Positions 9,005-17,353 are shown, counted from the stretch's first letter. The stretch is DNA of 64,000 nucleotides from an uncultured bacterium (GCA_947381965.1 CANCXX010000023.1:1-64000), one strand, 5' to 3'. Made by a program: numbers and translations. The notes: generated from the sequence alone by a model not told the origin.

Positions 9005-10141
9005 ATGGAAGATATAAAAAAATTTGTTATAATGATGAAAGACATTGAAGTCATGAAGGTGGATTTTGGCGCCTTGCAGTATGAGGTTATAAATGAAAAA
9101 TTCATTCCCTATCCCATAAAAGGAAAATTGTGTGCAATGCCTAGTCTGTGCGGGACGGCAACGGTTAGTGAAATGACACAGTGGATGGTTTGCGCCAGGA
9201 AAAATGAGGAAGCCGTTGTCGGATGGCTGGCAAACCGGGTGCTGCTTTTAAGCCGGGCAAATGCAAAGTGGATTTATAATCTCTGTCATTTTGAGCAGAC
9301 AGGTACAGATGAGCAGAGGGTCAAAATTGCTTTAGCCTGCAGAGCCGTGTCGGTGCTGGACTCGTATTGGCTTAAGTTTGAAGAGGATGGGGAAATATTC
9401 TGGCATCAGGTGGATGTGAAACAAAACCCTTTAAACGAGATTGTGGCGCAAGTGGCTTTGCATGGAAAATCCCTTACCCTGCAAGGCTCCCTTGTTACCC
9501 CAGAGCTTACTACCAACGGTGCATACGCAAAAGCCTGGAGGAGACATGAGGATTCAAAGCTGTGGCTTTATAAGTTAGGAGCAGACGGAAATACCGAGTC
9601 ACGGATAGAAGTGATGTGCTCCAATCTGCTGGATAAGATGAACGTGACGCATGTTCATTATGAAGCGGGAGAGGATGAGGGAAAATATGTTTGTATGTGC
9701 CCCTGTATGACCACAGAGCGCAAGGGGATTTTAACAGGAATGGAATTTATTTCTTACTGCAATGTAAACGGTATGGACCCTGACCAGAGAATGTTTGAGA
9801 TTGATGGAGAGAGCATTTATAAGATGTGGATAGTGGACTTCCTAATCAGCAACAGGGACAGACATGGGCAGAACTGGGGATTTTTTTATGATATGGAGAC
9901 AATGGAGATTTTGGAATGCCATCCCTTGTTTGACCATAATAATGCTTTTGATATAGAGTTTATGAGAAATATGGATGCGCCTTATCAATTTGGAGACATG
10001 ACGTTAAAGCAGGCGGCGCAGAAGGCCATGGATAAAGTAGACTTTCATTTTACAGAGCCTATAACCAGAGAAGATTTTATTACAGAGAGGCAATACAAAA
10101 GTTTTCAGGCAAAGGTTAAGTGCCTGGGATTAAAAATATAG
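9005..10141 (+). CDS. HipA-like kinase-fold protein
   Basis: 378 residues. The C-terminal half carries the HipA catalytic signature: DFLISNRDRHGQNWGFF (the D-x3-N-x-DRH-x2-N-x-G loop) followed about 25 residues later by HPLFDHNNAF, matching the metal-binding P-x-FD segment of HipA-type Ser/Thr kinases. The N-terminal half shows no recognisable HipA N-terminal domain, and no HipB-like antitoxin gene lies beside it, so it is a solitary HipA-fold protein. Similar lone proteins occur in Lachnospiraceae accessory DNA. The start is uncertain: the ATG at 9005 follows GGGGAAAG, and in-frame ATGs lie at about 9032-9053. Kinase activity is an inference. Confidence 0.6.
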   Translation: MEDIKKFVIMMKDIEVMKVDFGALQYEVINEKFIPYPIKGKLCAMPSLCGTATVSEMTQWMVCARKNEEAVVGWLANRVLLLSRANAKWIYNLCHFEQTGTDEQRVKIALACRAVSVLDSYWLKFEEDGEIFWHQVDVKQNPLNEIVAQVALHGKSLTLQGSLVTPELTTNGAYAKAWRRHEDSKLWLYKLGADGNTESRIEVMCSNLLDKMNVTHVHYEAGEDEGKYVCMCPCMTTERKGILTGMEFISYCNVNGMDPDQRMFEIDGESIYKMWIVDFLISNRDRHGQNWGFFYDMETMEILECHPLFDHNNAFDIEFMRNMDAPYQFGDMTLKQAAQKAMDKVDFHFTEPITREDFITERQYKSFQAKVKCLGLKI

Positions 10142-10369
10142 AGCTCCCTTTCCAATGCCAAGTGACTGCCCGTTTTGATAAACAGAAAGTATAAGGACTT
10201 GATGGGGCAAATATGTAGAAAAATAGATTAGGGCTTGCGTCCGTCAAAAGTTGTTGACATTTATTCATGTACGAGCTGTGTGCCATATGTGGATAAATAG
10301 GGTGAGTATATGTAAGTAACTTGCAACATAAATAAATACGCTATACAATGAAAAAAGGAAGGTGGTTGG
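10142..10369. other. Intergenic region with a possible promoter
   Basis: Contains a TTGACA at about 10254 but no convincing -10 at the right distance; it probably carries the promoter of the broken Uma2 gene. AAGGAAGGTGG (about 10356-10366) is its ribosome site. Nothing else is seen. Confidence 0.35.
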
Positions 10370-10924
10370 ATGAATGTGGCAGCAGTAAAGCAATTAGGTT
10401 ATCATACAATTGAAGATATATATAATTTACCGGAAGGACAACGGGCAGAATTAATTGACGGTGAATTATATATGATGGCAACGCCTAACAGAATCCAACA
10501 AAGACTTGTTATGCTGTAGTCAAATCGCATTTTTAATTACATTCAAGACCAAAAAGGGGATTGCGAAGTGTATCCTTCACCATTCCCAGTATTTTTGAAT
10601 GCGAATAATGATATTTACCTTGAGCCTGATATTTCTGTAATCTGTGATAAAAATAAACTTACAGATGAAGGATGCAAGGGCGCGCCGGATTGGATTATTG
10701 AAATTGTATCTCCTTCCAGCCGCCCGATGGATTATAGCAAAAAGTTATTTTAATACAGGTCGGCAGAAGTCAGGGAATATTGGATTGTTGACCCAATGAA
10801 ACAACAGATTATAGTTTATAATTTTGAGTGTGATACTTTTGGAGAATATTCTTTTTCAGATAAAGTAAAGGTTGGAATATATGAAGACGTTGAAATTGAT
10901 TTTGCGGAAATAAGTGTAATGTAA
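10370..10924 (+). pseudogene. Uma2-family (DUF820) nuclease gene with two in-frame stops
   Basis: Read straight through, 184 codons encode a full-length Uma2/DUF820 protein of the PD-(D/E)XK superfamily: GQRAELIDGELYMM near the N-terminus, then LEPDISVICDKN, then APDWIIEIVSPSS, and EYWIVDP near the end. The frame is intact from the ATG to a TAA at 10922-10924, but a TAG (10517-10519) and a TAA (10751-10753) interrupt it. Both could be single substitutions from Gln and Lys or Glu codons. A strong GGAAGGTGG ribosome site remains. This looks like recent inactivation; the 62-residue middle piece alone would lack part of the active site. Two sequencing errors are possible but less likely. Confidence 0.8.
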
Positions 10925-11243
10925 TCTATGTGAAAAATATTCTTTTACAAATAGAGAAATATTTAATGATTGCTTATTATAAATTATTAGACTTGACGCC
11001 TGCCGGTGTATTTGGCTAATATTTTGCAGACCACAGCTGCAAATTGATTTTCGTGGCTGCCAAATTCCTGCTTGAGTTTCCGCAAAGTGTAATTAAAAAA
11101 TGGAAATGTCTACCCAAAGTATCAATCTGTCGTATAGAATGGCAGTCCTATATTTTGGTCATTTTTTGAAAGTTGTTCACTATGATACTCATAAAATCAG
11201 GGTCTTGTGGATAAAACTGCGGAAACTCAAGGAATTTCCGGCA
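10925..11243. other. Intergenic region with a possible minus-strand gene remnant
   Basis: No intact gene. On the minus strand about 35 codons ending near 10991 read smoothly (LRKLKQEFGSHENQFAAVV, then a stop) and look like the tail of a lost gene I do not recognise. The rest is AT-rich and featureless up to the thrS promoter. Confidence 0.3.
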
Positions 11244-11272
11244 TTGACAAAATAAAGAAGTTGTGTTAAATT
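11244..11272 (+). promoter_or_regulatory. Sigma-A promoter of the thrS T-box leader
   Basis: TTGACA at 11244-11249 and TAAATT at 11267-11272 with a 17-nt spacer, ending a few bases before the T-box leader. This gives a start of transcription near 11279. Confidence 0.6.
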
Positions 11273-11278
11273 ACCATC

Positions 11279-11533
11279 AATAACATAAGAAAAGCGATGA
11301 CGGAAAAAAGTAGTTTAGTTGGAAGCATTCAGAGAGAATAGCGCTTGGTGGAAGCTGTTTATGTGGAAATTAGACGAAAACCATTCCAGAGCTGTAATGC
11401 TGAAATGAGTAAGTGTTACCGTATGCCTGCGTTAAAGGATAGGATTTGATAGAATCTGAAGTGAAAAGTTAAGGTGGAACCGTGCGAAGTGCACCCTTAA
11501 GACTATATGATTATGGTCTTATGGGTGCTTTTC
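11279..11533 (+). promoter_or_regulatory. T-box riboswitch leader of thrS
   Basis: The conserved T-box sequence AAGGTGGAACCGTGCG is at 11471-11486, preceded by stem I features (an AGAGAGAATAGCGC bulge and GGTGGAAGCTG apical segment at about 11332-11356). It is followed by a terminator hairpin whose GCACCC and GGGTGC arms (11491-11528) lead into TTTTC. In this class uncharged tRNA binds the leader and the T-box pairs with the tRNA acceptor end to prevent termination. Several ACC (Thr) triplets are possible specifiers, but I cannot fix the specifier loop by eye. The downstream gene is thrS, so tRNA-Thr is the expected ligand. Confidence 0.9.
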
Positions 11534-11562
11534 TTATGTTGTTGCCAAATAGTTAAAATTTG

Positions 11563-11780
11563 AATAGGTAATTGCGAAAATCGAAGTTGTGGAAATATTC
11601 TGACAATATATTCCGCTCAAATCCTGTTGCACCGGGCATTCCATCAAGCCCAGCAGGACAGAAGACAGTCGGGGAGCGTCCCTCCTGTCTTCTATGGTCT
11701 TGATTTCATGGTGCATAAGGTTTTTCGCAGAATATATTGTCAGAATATTCAGCAAGTTTACAAGTTTTGCAATTACCTAT
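11563..11780 (+). repeat. Family 1 palindromic leader repeat, copy 2 (between T-box and thrS)
   Basis: A full-length 218-bp copy with the AATAGGTAATTGCGAAA terminus at the left and GCAATTACCTAT at the right. It lies 30 nt after the T-box terminator and 31 nt before the thrS start, in the same orientation relative to the gene as the other copies. Any antiterminated thrS transcript must contain it. Confidence 0.92.
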
Positions 11781-11811
11781 AAAGCCTGAAAAGAGAAAGG
11801 AGCAACAAATT

Positions 11812-13581
11812 ATGAAGGTTCTACGAAAAAATGGAGAGGTTGTAGAAATAAGCTTTGAAGAGCAGGAGGGCAAAAAGGCATTTTGGCATACAAGCGCGCA
11901 TGTGCTTGCACAGGCTGTAAAACGCTTATATCCGGAAACGAAGTGTGCCATTGGTCCGGCAATCGAAAATGGATTTTATTATGATTTTCAATTTAATTTT
12001 CCATTTTCAGAAGAGCATTTAAAGACAGTCGAAGAAGAAATGCGAAAGATTGTAAAGGAATCTCTCTCCTTGCAAGTCTGTGAGAAGTCAAGAGAAGAAG
12101 CTGTCAGATTTATGGAGAATGCAGGTGAGAAGTATAAAATTGAGCTGATTCAGGAACTGGATGATGCAGAGCAAATTAGTTTTTATAAGCAGGGTGAATA
12201 TGAAGAGTTTTGTGCAGGACCACATATTTCCAATGTGTGCCAGATTAAAGCAATCAAGCTGTTGTCAGTGGCTGGAGCTTATTGGAGAGGCAGCGAAAAA
12301 AATCAAATGCTTACGAGAATCTATGGGATATCTTTTCCCAAAGCGGTACAATTGGATGAATATTTGCATATGGTTGAAGAAGCAAAGGCCAGAGATCACA
12401 GAAAATTGGGAAAAGAACTTGGAATATTTACGATTTTTGATGAGGGACCGGGATTACCAGTATTTTTGCCAAAGGGAATGATATTGAAGAATCTGCTGAT
12501 TGATTACTGGAGGAAAATCCATCGCAGAGAAGGATATGTTGAAATTTCTACGCCCATTATGTTGGAAAGAAGTCTTTGGGAGACATCCGGCCATTGGGAT
12601 TTTTATAGAGATGCCATGTACTCTCTTAAGGTCGAAGATGATGATTATGCAATCAAACCAATGAGTTGTCCAGGTGGAATGTTAGTGTATAAGCTGGAAC
12701 CAAGGTCATATAAGGAGCTTCCTATTCGAATGGGAGAATTAGGGCTTGTACATCGTAATGAAAAGTCTGGAACATTACATGGCCTCATGAGAGTACGTTC
12801 ATTTACGCAGGATGACGCGCACATTTTTATGAGAGAAGACCAGGTAATGGATGAGATACAAGGCGTTATGCGTCTTATTGATGAAGCTTACCAGAAGTTT
12901 GGTTTTTCATATGAAATTGAACTGTCAACGAGACCGGAGCATTCCATAGGAAGTGATGAGGACTGGCAACTTGCTACAAATGCTTTAGAAAAAGCAGTGC
13001 AGGGAATGGGAAAGTCTTATGTGATAAATGAAGGAGATGGCGCATTCTATGGACCGAAGCTTGATTTTCATCTGAAAGATTCCATAGGCAGGACCTGGCA
13101 ATGCGGAACGATTCAGCTTGATTTCCAGCTTCCACAACGATTTGATATTGAATATATTGGGGCAGACGGTAAGCAACATCGCCCGATTATGCTGCATAGA
13201 GTTATATTTGGCTCAATAGAGCGTTTTATTGGTATTTTACTGGAACATTATGGGGGGAAATTTCCAGCGTGGATTGCACCTGTACAGGTAAAAGTCCTTC
13301 CGGTTTCAGATAAATATAATGATTATGCCAGGAAAATTGAGAGGGTTTTGGAAGAAAATAATATCCGGGCAGAAGTGGATGTTAGAAGTGAGAAGCTTGG
13401 ATATAAGATTCGGGAAGCACGCATGGATAAGGTGCCATACATGATTATCATAGGCGAAAACGAGAAAAAAAATATGTCTGTATCCGTAAGACAAAGAGAC
13501 GCAGAGACTGATAAACAGGACATGGGAGAAATGAGCCTGGAACAAGTAATCAGTTTGGTAAAGAAAAGTGAGATAGAATGA
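11812..13581 (+). CDS. thrS: Threonyl-tRNA synthetase lacking the TGS domain
   Basis: 589 residues. The editing domain starts almost at the N-terminus, with HxxxH as WHTSAHVLAQ at residues 26-30 and the CAGPH metal motif later. The class II catalytic core follows with PMSCPGGM (zinc Cys), motif 2 around VHRNEKSGTLHGLMRVRSFTQ and motif 3 GSIERFIGILLEH, then the anticodon-binding domain. Full-length ThrRS is about 640 residues; here the ~60-residue N-terminal TGS domain is reduced to about 20 residues. The ATG at 11812 has AAAGGAG 9 nt upstream; a longer frame from 11737 would start inside the repeat. Expression is controlled by the upstream T-box. The stop overlaps the next gene. Confidence 0.95.
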   Translation: MKVLRKNGEVVEISFEEQEGKKAFWHTSAHVLAQAVKRLYPETKCAIGPAIENGFYYDFQFNFPFSEEHLKTVEEEMRKIVKESLSLQVCEKSREEAVRFMENAGEKYKIELIQELDDAEQISFYKQGEYEEFCAGPHISNVCQIKAIKLLSVAGAYWRGSEKNQMLTRIYGISFPKAVQLDEYLHMVEEAKARDHRKLGKELGIFTIFDEGPGLPVFLPKGMILKNLLIDYWRKIHRREGYVEISTPIMLERSLWETSGHWDFYRDAMYSLKVEDDDYAIKPMSCPGGMLVYKLEPRSYKELPIRMGELGLVHRNEKSGTLHGLMRVRSFTQDDAHIFMREDQVMDEIQGVMRLIDEAYQKFGFSYEIELSTRPEHSIGSDEDWQLATNALEKAVQGMGKSYVINEGDGAFYGPKLDFHLKDSIGRTWQCGTIQLDFQLPQRFDIEYIGADGKQHRPIMLHRVIFGSIERFIGILLEHYGGKFPAWIAPVQVKVLPVSDKYNDYARKIERVLEENNIRAEVDVRSEKLGYKIREARMDKVPYMIIIGENEKKNMSVSVRQRDAETDKQDMGEMSLEQVISLVKKSEIE

Positions 13582-14039
13582 AAGCAGCAAGAGTTATTAG
13601 AGAATATCAGCAAAGGGACTGTGATAAACTGGCCGATTTATTTTACAGCACGGTCCATACAGTCAATGCAAAGGATTACACAAAAGAGCAGCTATCTGCA
13701 TGGGCGACGGGGAGTATAGATTTGCAAAAATGGAACCGTTCATTGTTGGAGCATTACAGCTTGGTTGCAATTGAGGATGATGTGATAGTAGGATTTGGCG
13801 ATATAGATAAAACAGGCTATCTTGACAGGCTGTATGTGCACAAAGATTATCAAAGAAAAGGCATAGCAACAGCTATCTGCAATGAATTAGAGCAGACAAT
13901 TCAGGGGAAAATTACGACGCATGCTTCCATAACGGCAAAACCTTTCTTTGAAAAGAGGGGATATAAAGCTTTAAAGGAACAGAGTGTGGAGCGACAGGGA
14001 ATTGTCCTCATAAATTATGTTATGGAGAAATATAAATAG
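13578..14039 (+). CDS. GNAT N-acetyltransferase, translationally coupled to thrS
   Basis: 153 residues. LDRLYVHKDYQRKGIATAI carries the acetyl-CoA-binding QRKGIA signature, and ITAKPFFEKRGYKALKEQSV is the usual C-terminal motif; this is the YafP/PA4866-like GNAT layout. Its ATG overlaps the thrS stop (ATGA), so it is translated from the thrS message and would share T-box control. The link to threonine starvation is not obvious; the acceptor is unknown. Confidence 0.88.
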   Translation: MKAARVIREYQQRDCDKLADLFYSTVHTVNAKDYTKEQLSAWATGSIDLQKWNRSLLEHYSLVAIEDDVIVGFGDIDKTGYLDRLYVHKDYQRKGIATAICNELEQTIQGKITTHASITAKPFFEKRGYKALKEQSVERQGIVLINYVMEKYK

Positions 14040-14056
14040 CGCCGCCCATACCAGTG

Positions 14057-14091
14057 CCCAAAACGGCAAAACATAAATTGCCGTTTTGGGG
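14057..14091. terminator. Hairpin terminator after the thrS-GNAT operon
   Basis: A perfect inverted repeat with arms CCCAAAACGGCAA and TTGCCGTTTTGGG around a short AT loop, 17 nt after the stop codon. It lacks a long downstream T-tract, so termination may be partial. Confidence 0.6.
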
Positions 14092-14390
14092 TATTTGCTC
14101 AAACAGTCCAATAACAGTGCCTTGCTGCAAAACAGGATTTTCAGCTGAAATCTTGTCTTCTGCCTGTATTTTCCAGCGGGAATATATTATTGTTTTCCAA
14201 TCCGATACAGCGTATTTGAAATTCGCAATTATTTGTCATTTGATTCCCCCTTTCAATTCCATTTATAATTATATCTAATGCAGCGTCAATGGCTTGGGCT
14301 GCATGGAGTTTACTTTCCAATTTAAGGACTTTTTAATAATTTCTTTTTTATAATAGCTTTTGTACCGCTGTTTATATCAAAGCAGAAGCT

Positions 14391-14592
14391 TAGATAATTG
14401 CGAACTCCAAAGCTGCGAAGCTGTTGACTCCCATGGTGCATAAGGCTTTTCGCAAAATATATTGTCAGAATATTCAGGGATTTACGAGTTTCGTAATTAC
14501 CTAGAGTGTGTTTGTAAAATGCTTCCCAGCAGATGTTGGAAATAATTTTTCAAACACGCTCTAAGCAAGTTTACGAGTTTTGCAATTACCTA
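14391..14592 (+). repeat. Composite of family 1 and family 2 repeats upstream of the FtsX-type permease
   Basis: Three nested pieces. Positions 14391-14503 are a family 1 copy with the central ~105 bp deleted. Positions 14503-14562 are a short family 2 palindrome whose ends, AGAGTGTGTTTG and CAAACACGCTCT, pair. Positions 14563-14592 repeat the last 30 bp of family 1 (AGCAAGTTTACGAGTTTTGC and onward). The simplest reading is insertion of family 2 next to or within a family 1 terminus, with duplication of that terminus. The composite ends 29 nt before the permease start. Confidence 0.75.
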
Positions 14593-14621
14593 GCAAGTTT
14601 ATGTGTAGAAAGGAGAAAATC

Positions 14622-16994
14622 ATGCTGCTTCATATTATAAAAAGGGATTTAAAAAGAAAGAGGACAATGAATCTGATTTTATTTTTATTTATTGTTCTTG
14701 CAGCCACGTTTCTGGCAGGCAGTGTAAGCAATTTGGTTACAGTTATGGGGGCGGTGGACCATTTTCTGGATACGGCCAACACGCCGGATATCATCATCAT
14801 TGCCCTTGAGGAAAGGCTGGAAAAATTTTTGGACGAAAGCAATTTTGTGTCCGAATATGAAGTTTTGGACATGCGCGCGGTTTCCGGGGATGAGATTGAG
14901 ATTGTGCGCTGCCAAAAGGAGCCTGGAAAAAAGAAATATGAGAAAGGAAATACACTTGCAATTGGAACCGTACCGGAGAACTTTTCAAAGGTCTTCGACG
15001 GGGAAGGAAATACGCTTGATTTAAAAAGAGGGGAGGTGGCGGTTGCCAAGTTACAGGCCCAAAGCAATGACCTGCAGGTAGGGGATGTAATTAAAATCAC
15101 GCTGAGCGGCCGTTCCTTGGAGCTTACGATAAAGTCCATAGCCAAAGATGCAGTGTTTGGTTCCCAGATGATAGGCTTTAAGCGTCTGTTTCTGAATCAG
15201 GAAGATTACGAATACCTTATGGGAGAAGAACCTTATGTTCATATTCTTGTATATAATGTGAACTGCCTAAGGGAAGGGCAGGAAGCTTTTTTAAAGGAGT
15301 ACAGGAGAAGCAACTTTAAAGTGCTTAGTGTGGTAGAAAAGTCAACAATTAAAATGACGTACATTTTTGACATGCTGATAGCGGGAATATTGATAGTGGT
15401 GAGTGTATGTCTGATTTTAATTTCTTTTTTGATTTTACGTTTTACCATTGTCTTTACAATGCAGGAAGACTATAGGGAAATTGGCGTTATGAAAGCAATT
15501 GGCATAAAAGATGTGGGAATCAGGAGTATTTATATGGCAAAGTATCTGCTGATTGCCTTAGCAGGAGTAGCGGTTGGATTAGCGGGCAGCTTTCCCTTTG
15601 GAAAAATACTGCTTTCATACACCATGACTAATTTTGTGTCAGGGGATTTAAGAAATGGGGGAGTCATTCATTTTTTGTGTGCCGGATTGATTGTGGCAGT
15701 TGTTCTGTTGTTTTGCTTTGCAAGCACGGGTATAGTGAAAAAGTTTACCGTTATGGAGGCCATACGCAGCGGTAAAAATGGAGAACGTTACCATGCAAAA
15801 TGTCTGTTCAAACTAAGCAAAAGAAAAAGAATGCCGCCTGCTGTTTATCTTGCATTTAACGATGTACTGGGAAATGTGAAAAGATATCTGGTTCTGGCAT
15901 CAGTTTTTTGTATCGGAACCCTTTTAATCCTTCTTCCGTTAAAGGCTGCCCATACCTTAAAGGACGAAGGTGTGATTAGGACTTTCGGAATGCAGCCTTC
16001 TTCTGTGTTTATTGAAACTGGTGAAGAGGAAAAATATCTGGCGGAAAAAGATAATAAGCTGCTGCTTTCGGAGCTTGACCAGATTAAAAGGGAGCTTGGC
16101 AGACATGGACTGGAGTCGGATGTGTGGATAGAGGTAGATTACATGGTGCCTTGTTATGGAAGCAGCCCGGAAGAGAGTGTTGCTTATTTTACCATGCAGC
16201 AGACAGGGAGAGAAAAAGAGGACTATGATGTTCTATCAGGCAGGGTTCCAGAGCTTCCCAATGAAGTGATGGTAACAGAAAAAACCGCAAGAGAGCTTTC
16301 TGTGGGAATAGGGGATCAGGTGTTTTTTACTTATCCGGAAGGACCGGAAGCATTTATAGTGACGGGTATATTCCAGAGTATGCTGAATATGGGAAATGGG
16401 TTTCGGGTAAGCGCAAAAGCAAAAATACCATGGCAGTATGTAAGCGGCTCTTTTGGTATACAGGCGGAGATTTTTGATGATCTGAATCCGGAGGAAACAA
16501 AGAAAAAAATACAGGACATTTTTCCGGAGGTAAAGGTGATAAGCGGTAGGGAATATACGGACAGAATGATTGGGATGCTGGACCAGCTGGACAGTTTTTC
16601 TCTGCTGGTGGTATGTACAGTTCTGTTTGTAAATATGATGATTACGGTTCTCACAATGAAAACCTTGTTTGCGGGAGAAAGGGGAGAGGCCGCTATGTTA
16701 AAGAGTATTGGTTTTACAGACCGGACGTTAAGAGGGTGGCAGAGCATGAGGATTCTGCTTGTATTGGGGGTGTCAATTGTACTTGGAACGGTACTGTCCC
16801 ATTTTCTTGCGCCTGTTACTTTAGGCCCGATTTTTGCATTAATGGGAGCGGAGCGCCTGCCGCTTATTACGGAACCTTTGGAAACTTATGTGGTTTATCC
16901 GCTGATACTCCTTACAGTAACGGGACTGGCGGCTTATCTGTGTGCGTTTGGAGTAAACAAAGTGGACTTAAGAGAAATCAATACATTAGAATAG
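14622..16994 (+). CDS. ABC transporter permease with two FtsX domains
   Basis: 790 residues. One membrane segment lies near residues 12-35, followed by a ~210-residue extracytoplasmic domain and three membrane segments (FtsX domain 1, about 245-385). The pattern repeats with a segment near 430-450, another ~210-residue external domain and three C-terminal segments (about 665-785). The sequence EDYREIGVMKAIGI is the cytoplasmic coupling region typical of MacB/LolC/FtsX permeases. It pairs with the ATPase gene downstream and an adjacent two-component system, a layout common for export of peptides or antimicrobials. The ATG at 14622 has AAGGAG upstream; a reading from 14580 would enter the repeat. 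Confidence 0.9.
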   Translation: MLLHIIKRDLKRKRTMNLILFLFIVLAATFLAGSVSNLVTVMGAVDHFLDTANTPDIIIIALEERLEKFLDESNFVSEYEVLDMRAVSGDEIEIVRCQKEPGKKKYEKGNTLAIGTVPENFSKVFDGEGNTLDLKRGEVAVAKLQAQSNDLQVGDVIKITLSGRSLELTIKSIAKDAVFGSQMIGFKRLFLNQEDYEYLMGEEPYVHILVYNVNCLREGQEAFLKEYRRSNFKVLSVVEKSTIKMTYIFDMLIAGILIVVSVCLILISFLILRFTIVFTMQEDYREIGVMKAIGIKDVGIRSIYMAKYLLIALAGVAVGLAGSFPFGKILLSYTMTNFVSGDLRNGGVIHFLCAGLIVAVVLLFCFASTGIVKKFTVMEAIRSGKNGERYHAKCLFKLSKRKRMPPAVYLAFNDVLGNVKRYLVLASVFCIGTLLILLPLKAAHTLKDEGVIRTFGMQPSSVFIETGEEEKYLAEKDNKLLLSELDQIKRELGRHGLESDVWIEVDYMVPCYGSSPEESVAYFTMQQTGREKEDYDVLSGRVPELPNEVMVTEKTARELSVGIGDQVFFTYPEGPEAFIVTGIFQSMLNMGNGFRVSAKAKIPWQYVSGSFGIQAEIFDDLNPEETKKKIQDIFPEVKVISGREYTDRMIGMLDQLDSFSLLVVCTVLFVNMMITVLTMKTLFAGERGEAAMLKSIGFTDRTLRGWQSMRILLVLGVSIVLGTVLSHFLAPVTLGPIFALMGAERLPLITEPLETYVVYPLILLTVTGLAAYLCAFGVNKVDLREINTLE

Positions 16995-16996
16995 AA

Positions 16997-17339
16997 ACAG
17001 GGAAGGACTTATGCGGAACTGGAAAACAGCATAAGTCAAGACCAGTGCCCAGAGGAAATCCGGGACGTGAAGCGGAGAGGATTTGCTCTGAAGGAGCAGG
17101 CACAGGGAAGGACTTATGCGGAACTGGAAAACAGCATAAGTCAAGACCAGTGCCCAGAGGAAATCCGGGACGTGAAGCGGAGAGGATTTGCTCTGAAGGA
17201 GCAGGCACAGGGAAGGACTTATGCGGAACTGGAAAACAGCATAAGTCAAGACCAGTGCCCAGAGGAAATCCGGGACGTGAAGCGGAGAGGATTTGCTCTG
17301 AAGGAGCAGGCACAGGGAAGGACTTATGCGGAACTGGAA
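16997..17339 (+). repeat. Family 3 modular repeat, three tandem units plus a partial
   Basis: An exactly 105-bp unit repeated at 16997, 17102 and 17207, with a last partial unit from 17312 that runs into the next gene's ribosome site. Each unit begins with module A (GGACTTATGC then GGAACTGGAA), then GCATAAGTC, which is complementary to the start of A. A second hairpin follows (CAGAGGAAATCC pairing with GGATTTGCTCTG, closed by GTGCC/GGCAC). Because 105 is a multiple of three, the array stays open in several frames and produces false long proteins. Related single-unit elements lie at 34192, 39446 and 62846. Confidence 0.93.
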
Positions 17340-17353
17340 TAAGAGGTGACAAA

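Noticed and set aside
16997-17339. CRISPR array
   Set aside because: The 105-bp units are identical throughout with no spacers of varying sequence, and no cas genes are present.
16613-17353. Long open frame fusing the permease 3' end, the 105-bp repeat array and the ATPase
   Set aside because: It is open only because 105 is a multiple of three; the ATPase has its own ribosome site and start at 17354, and the first part is out of frame with the permease.
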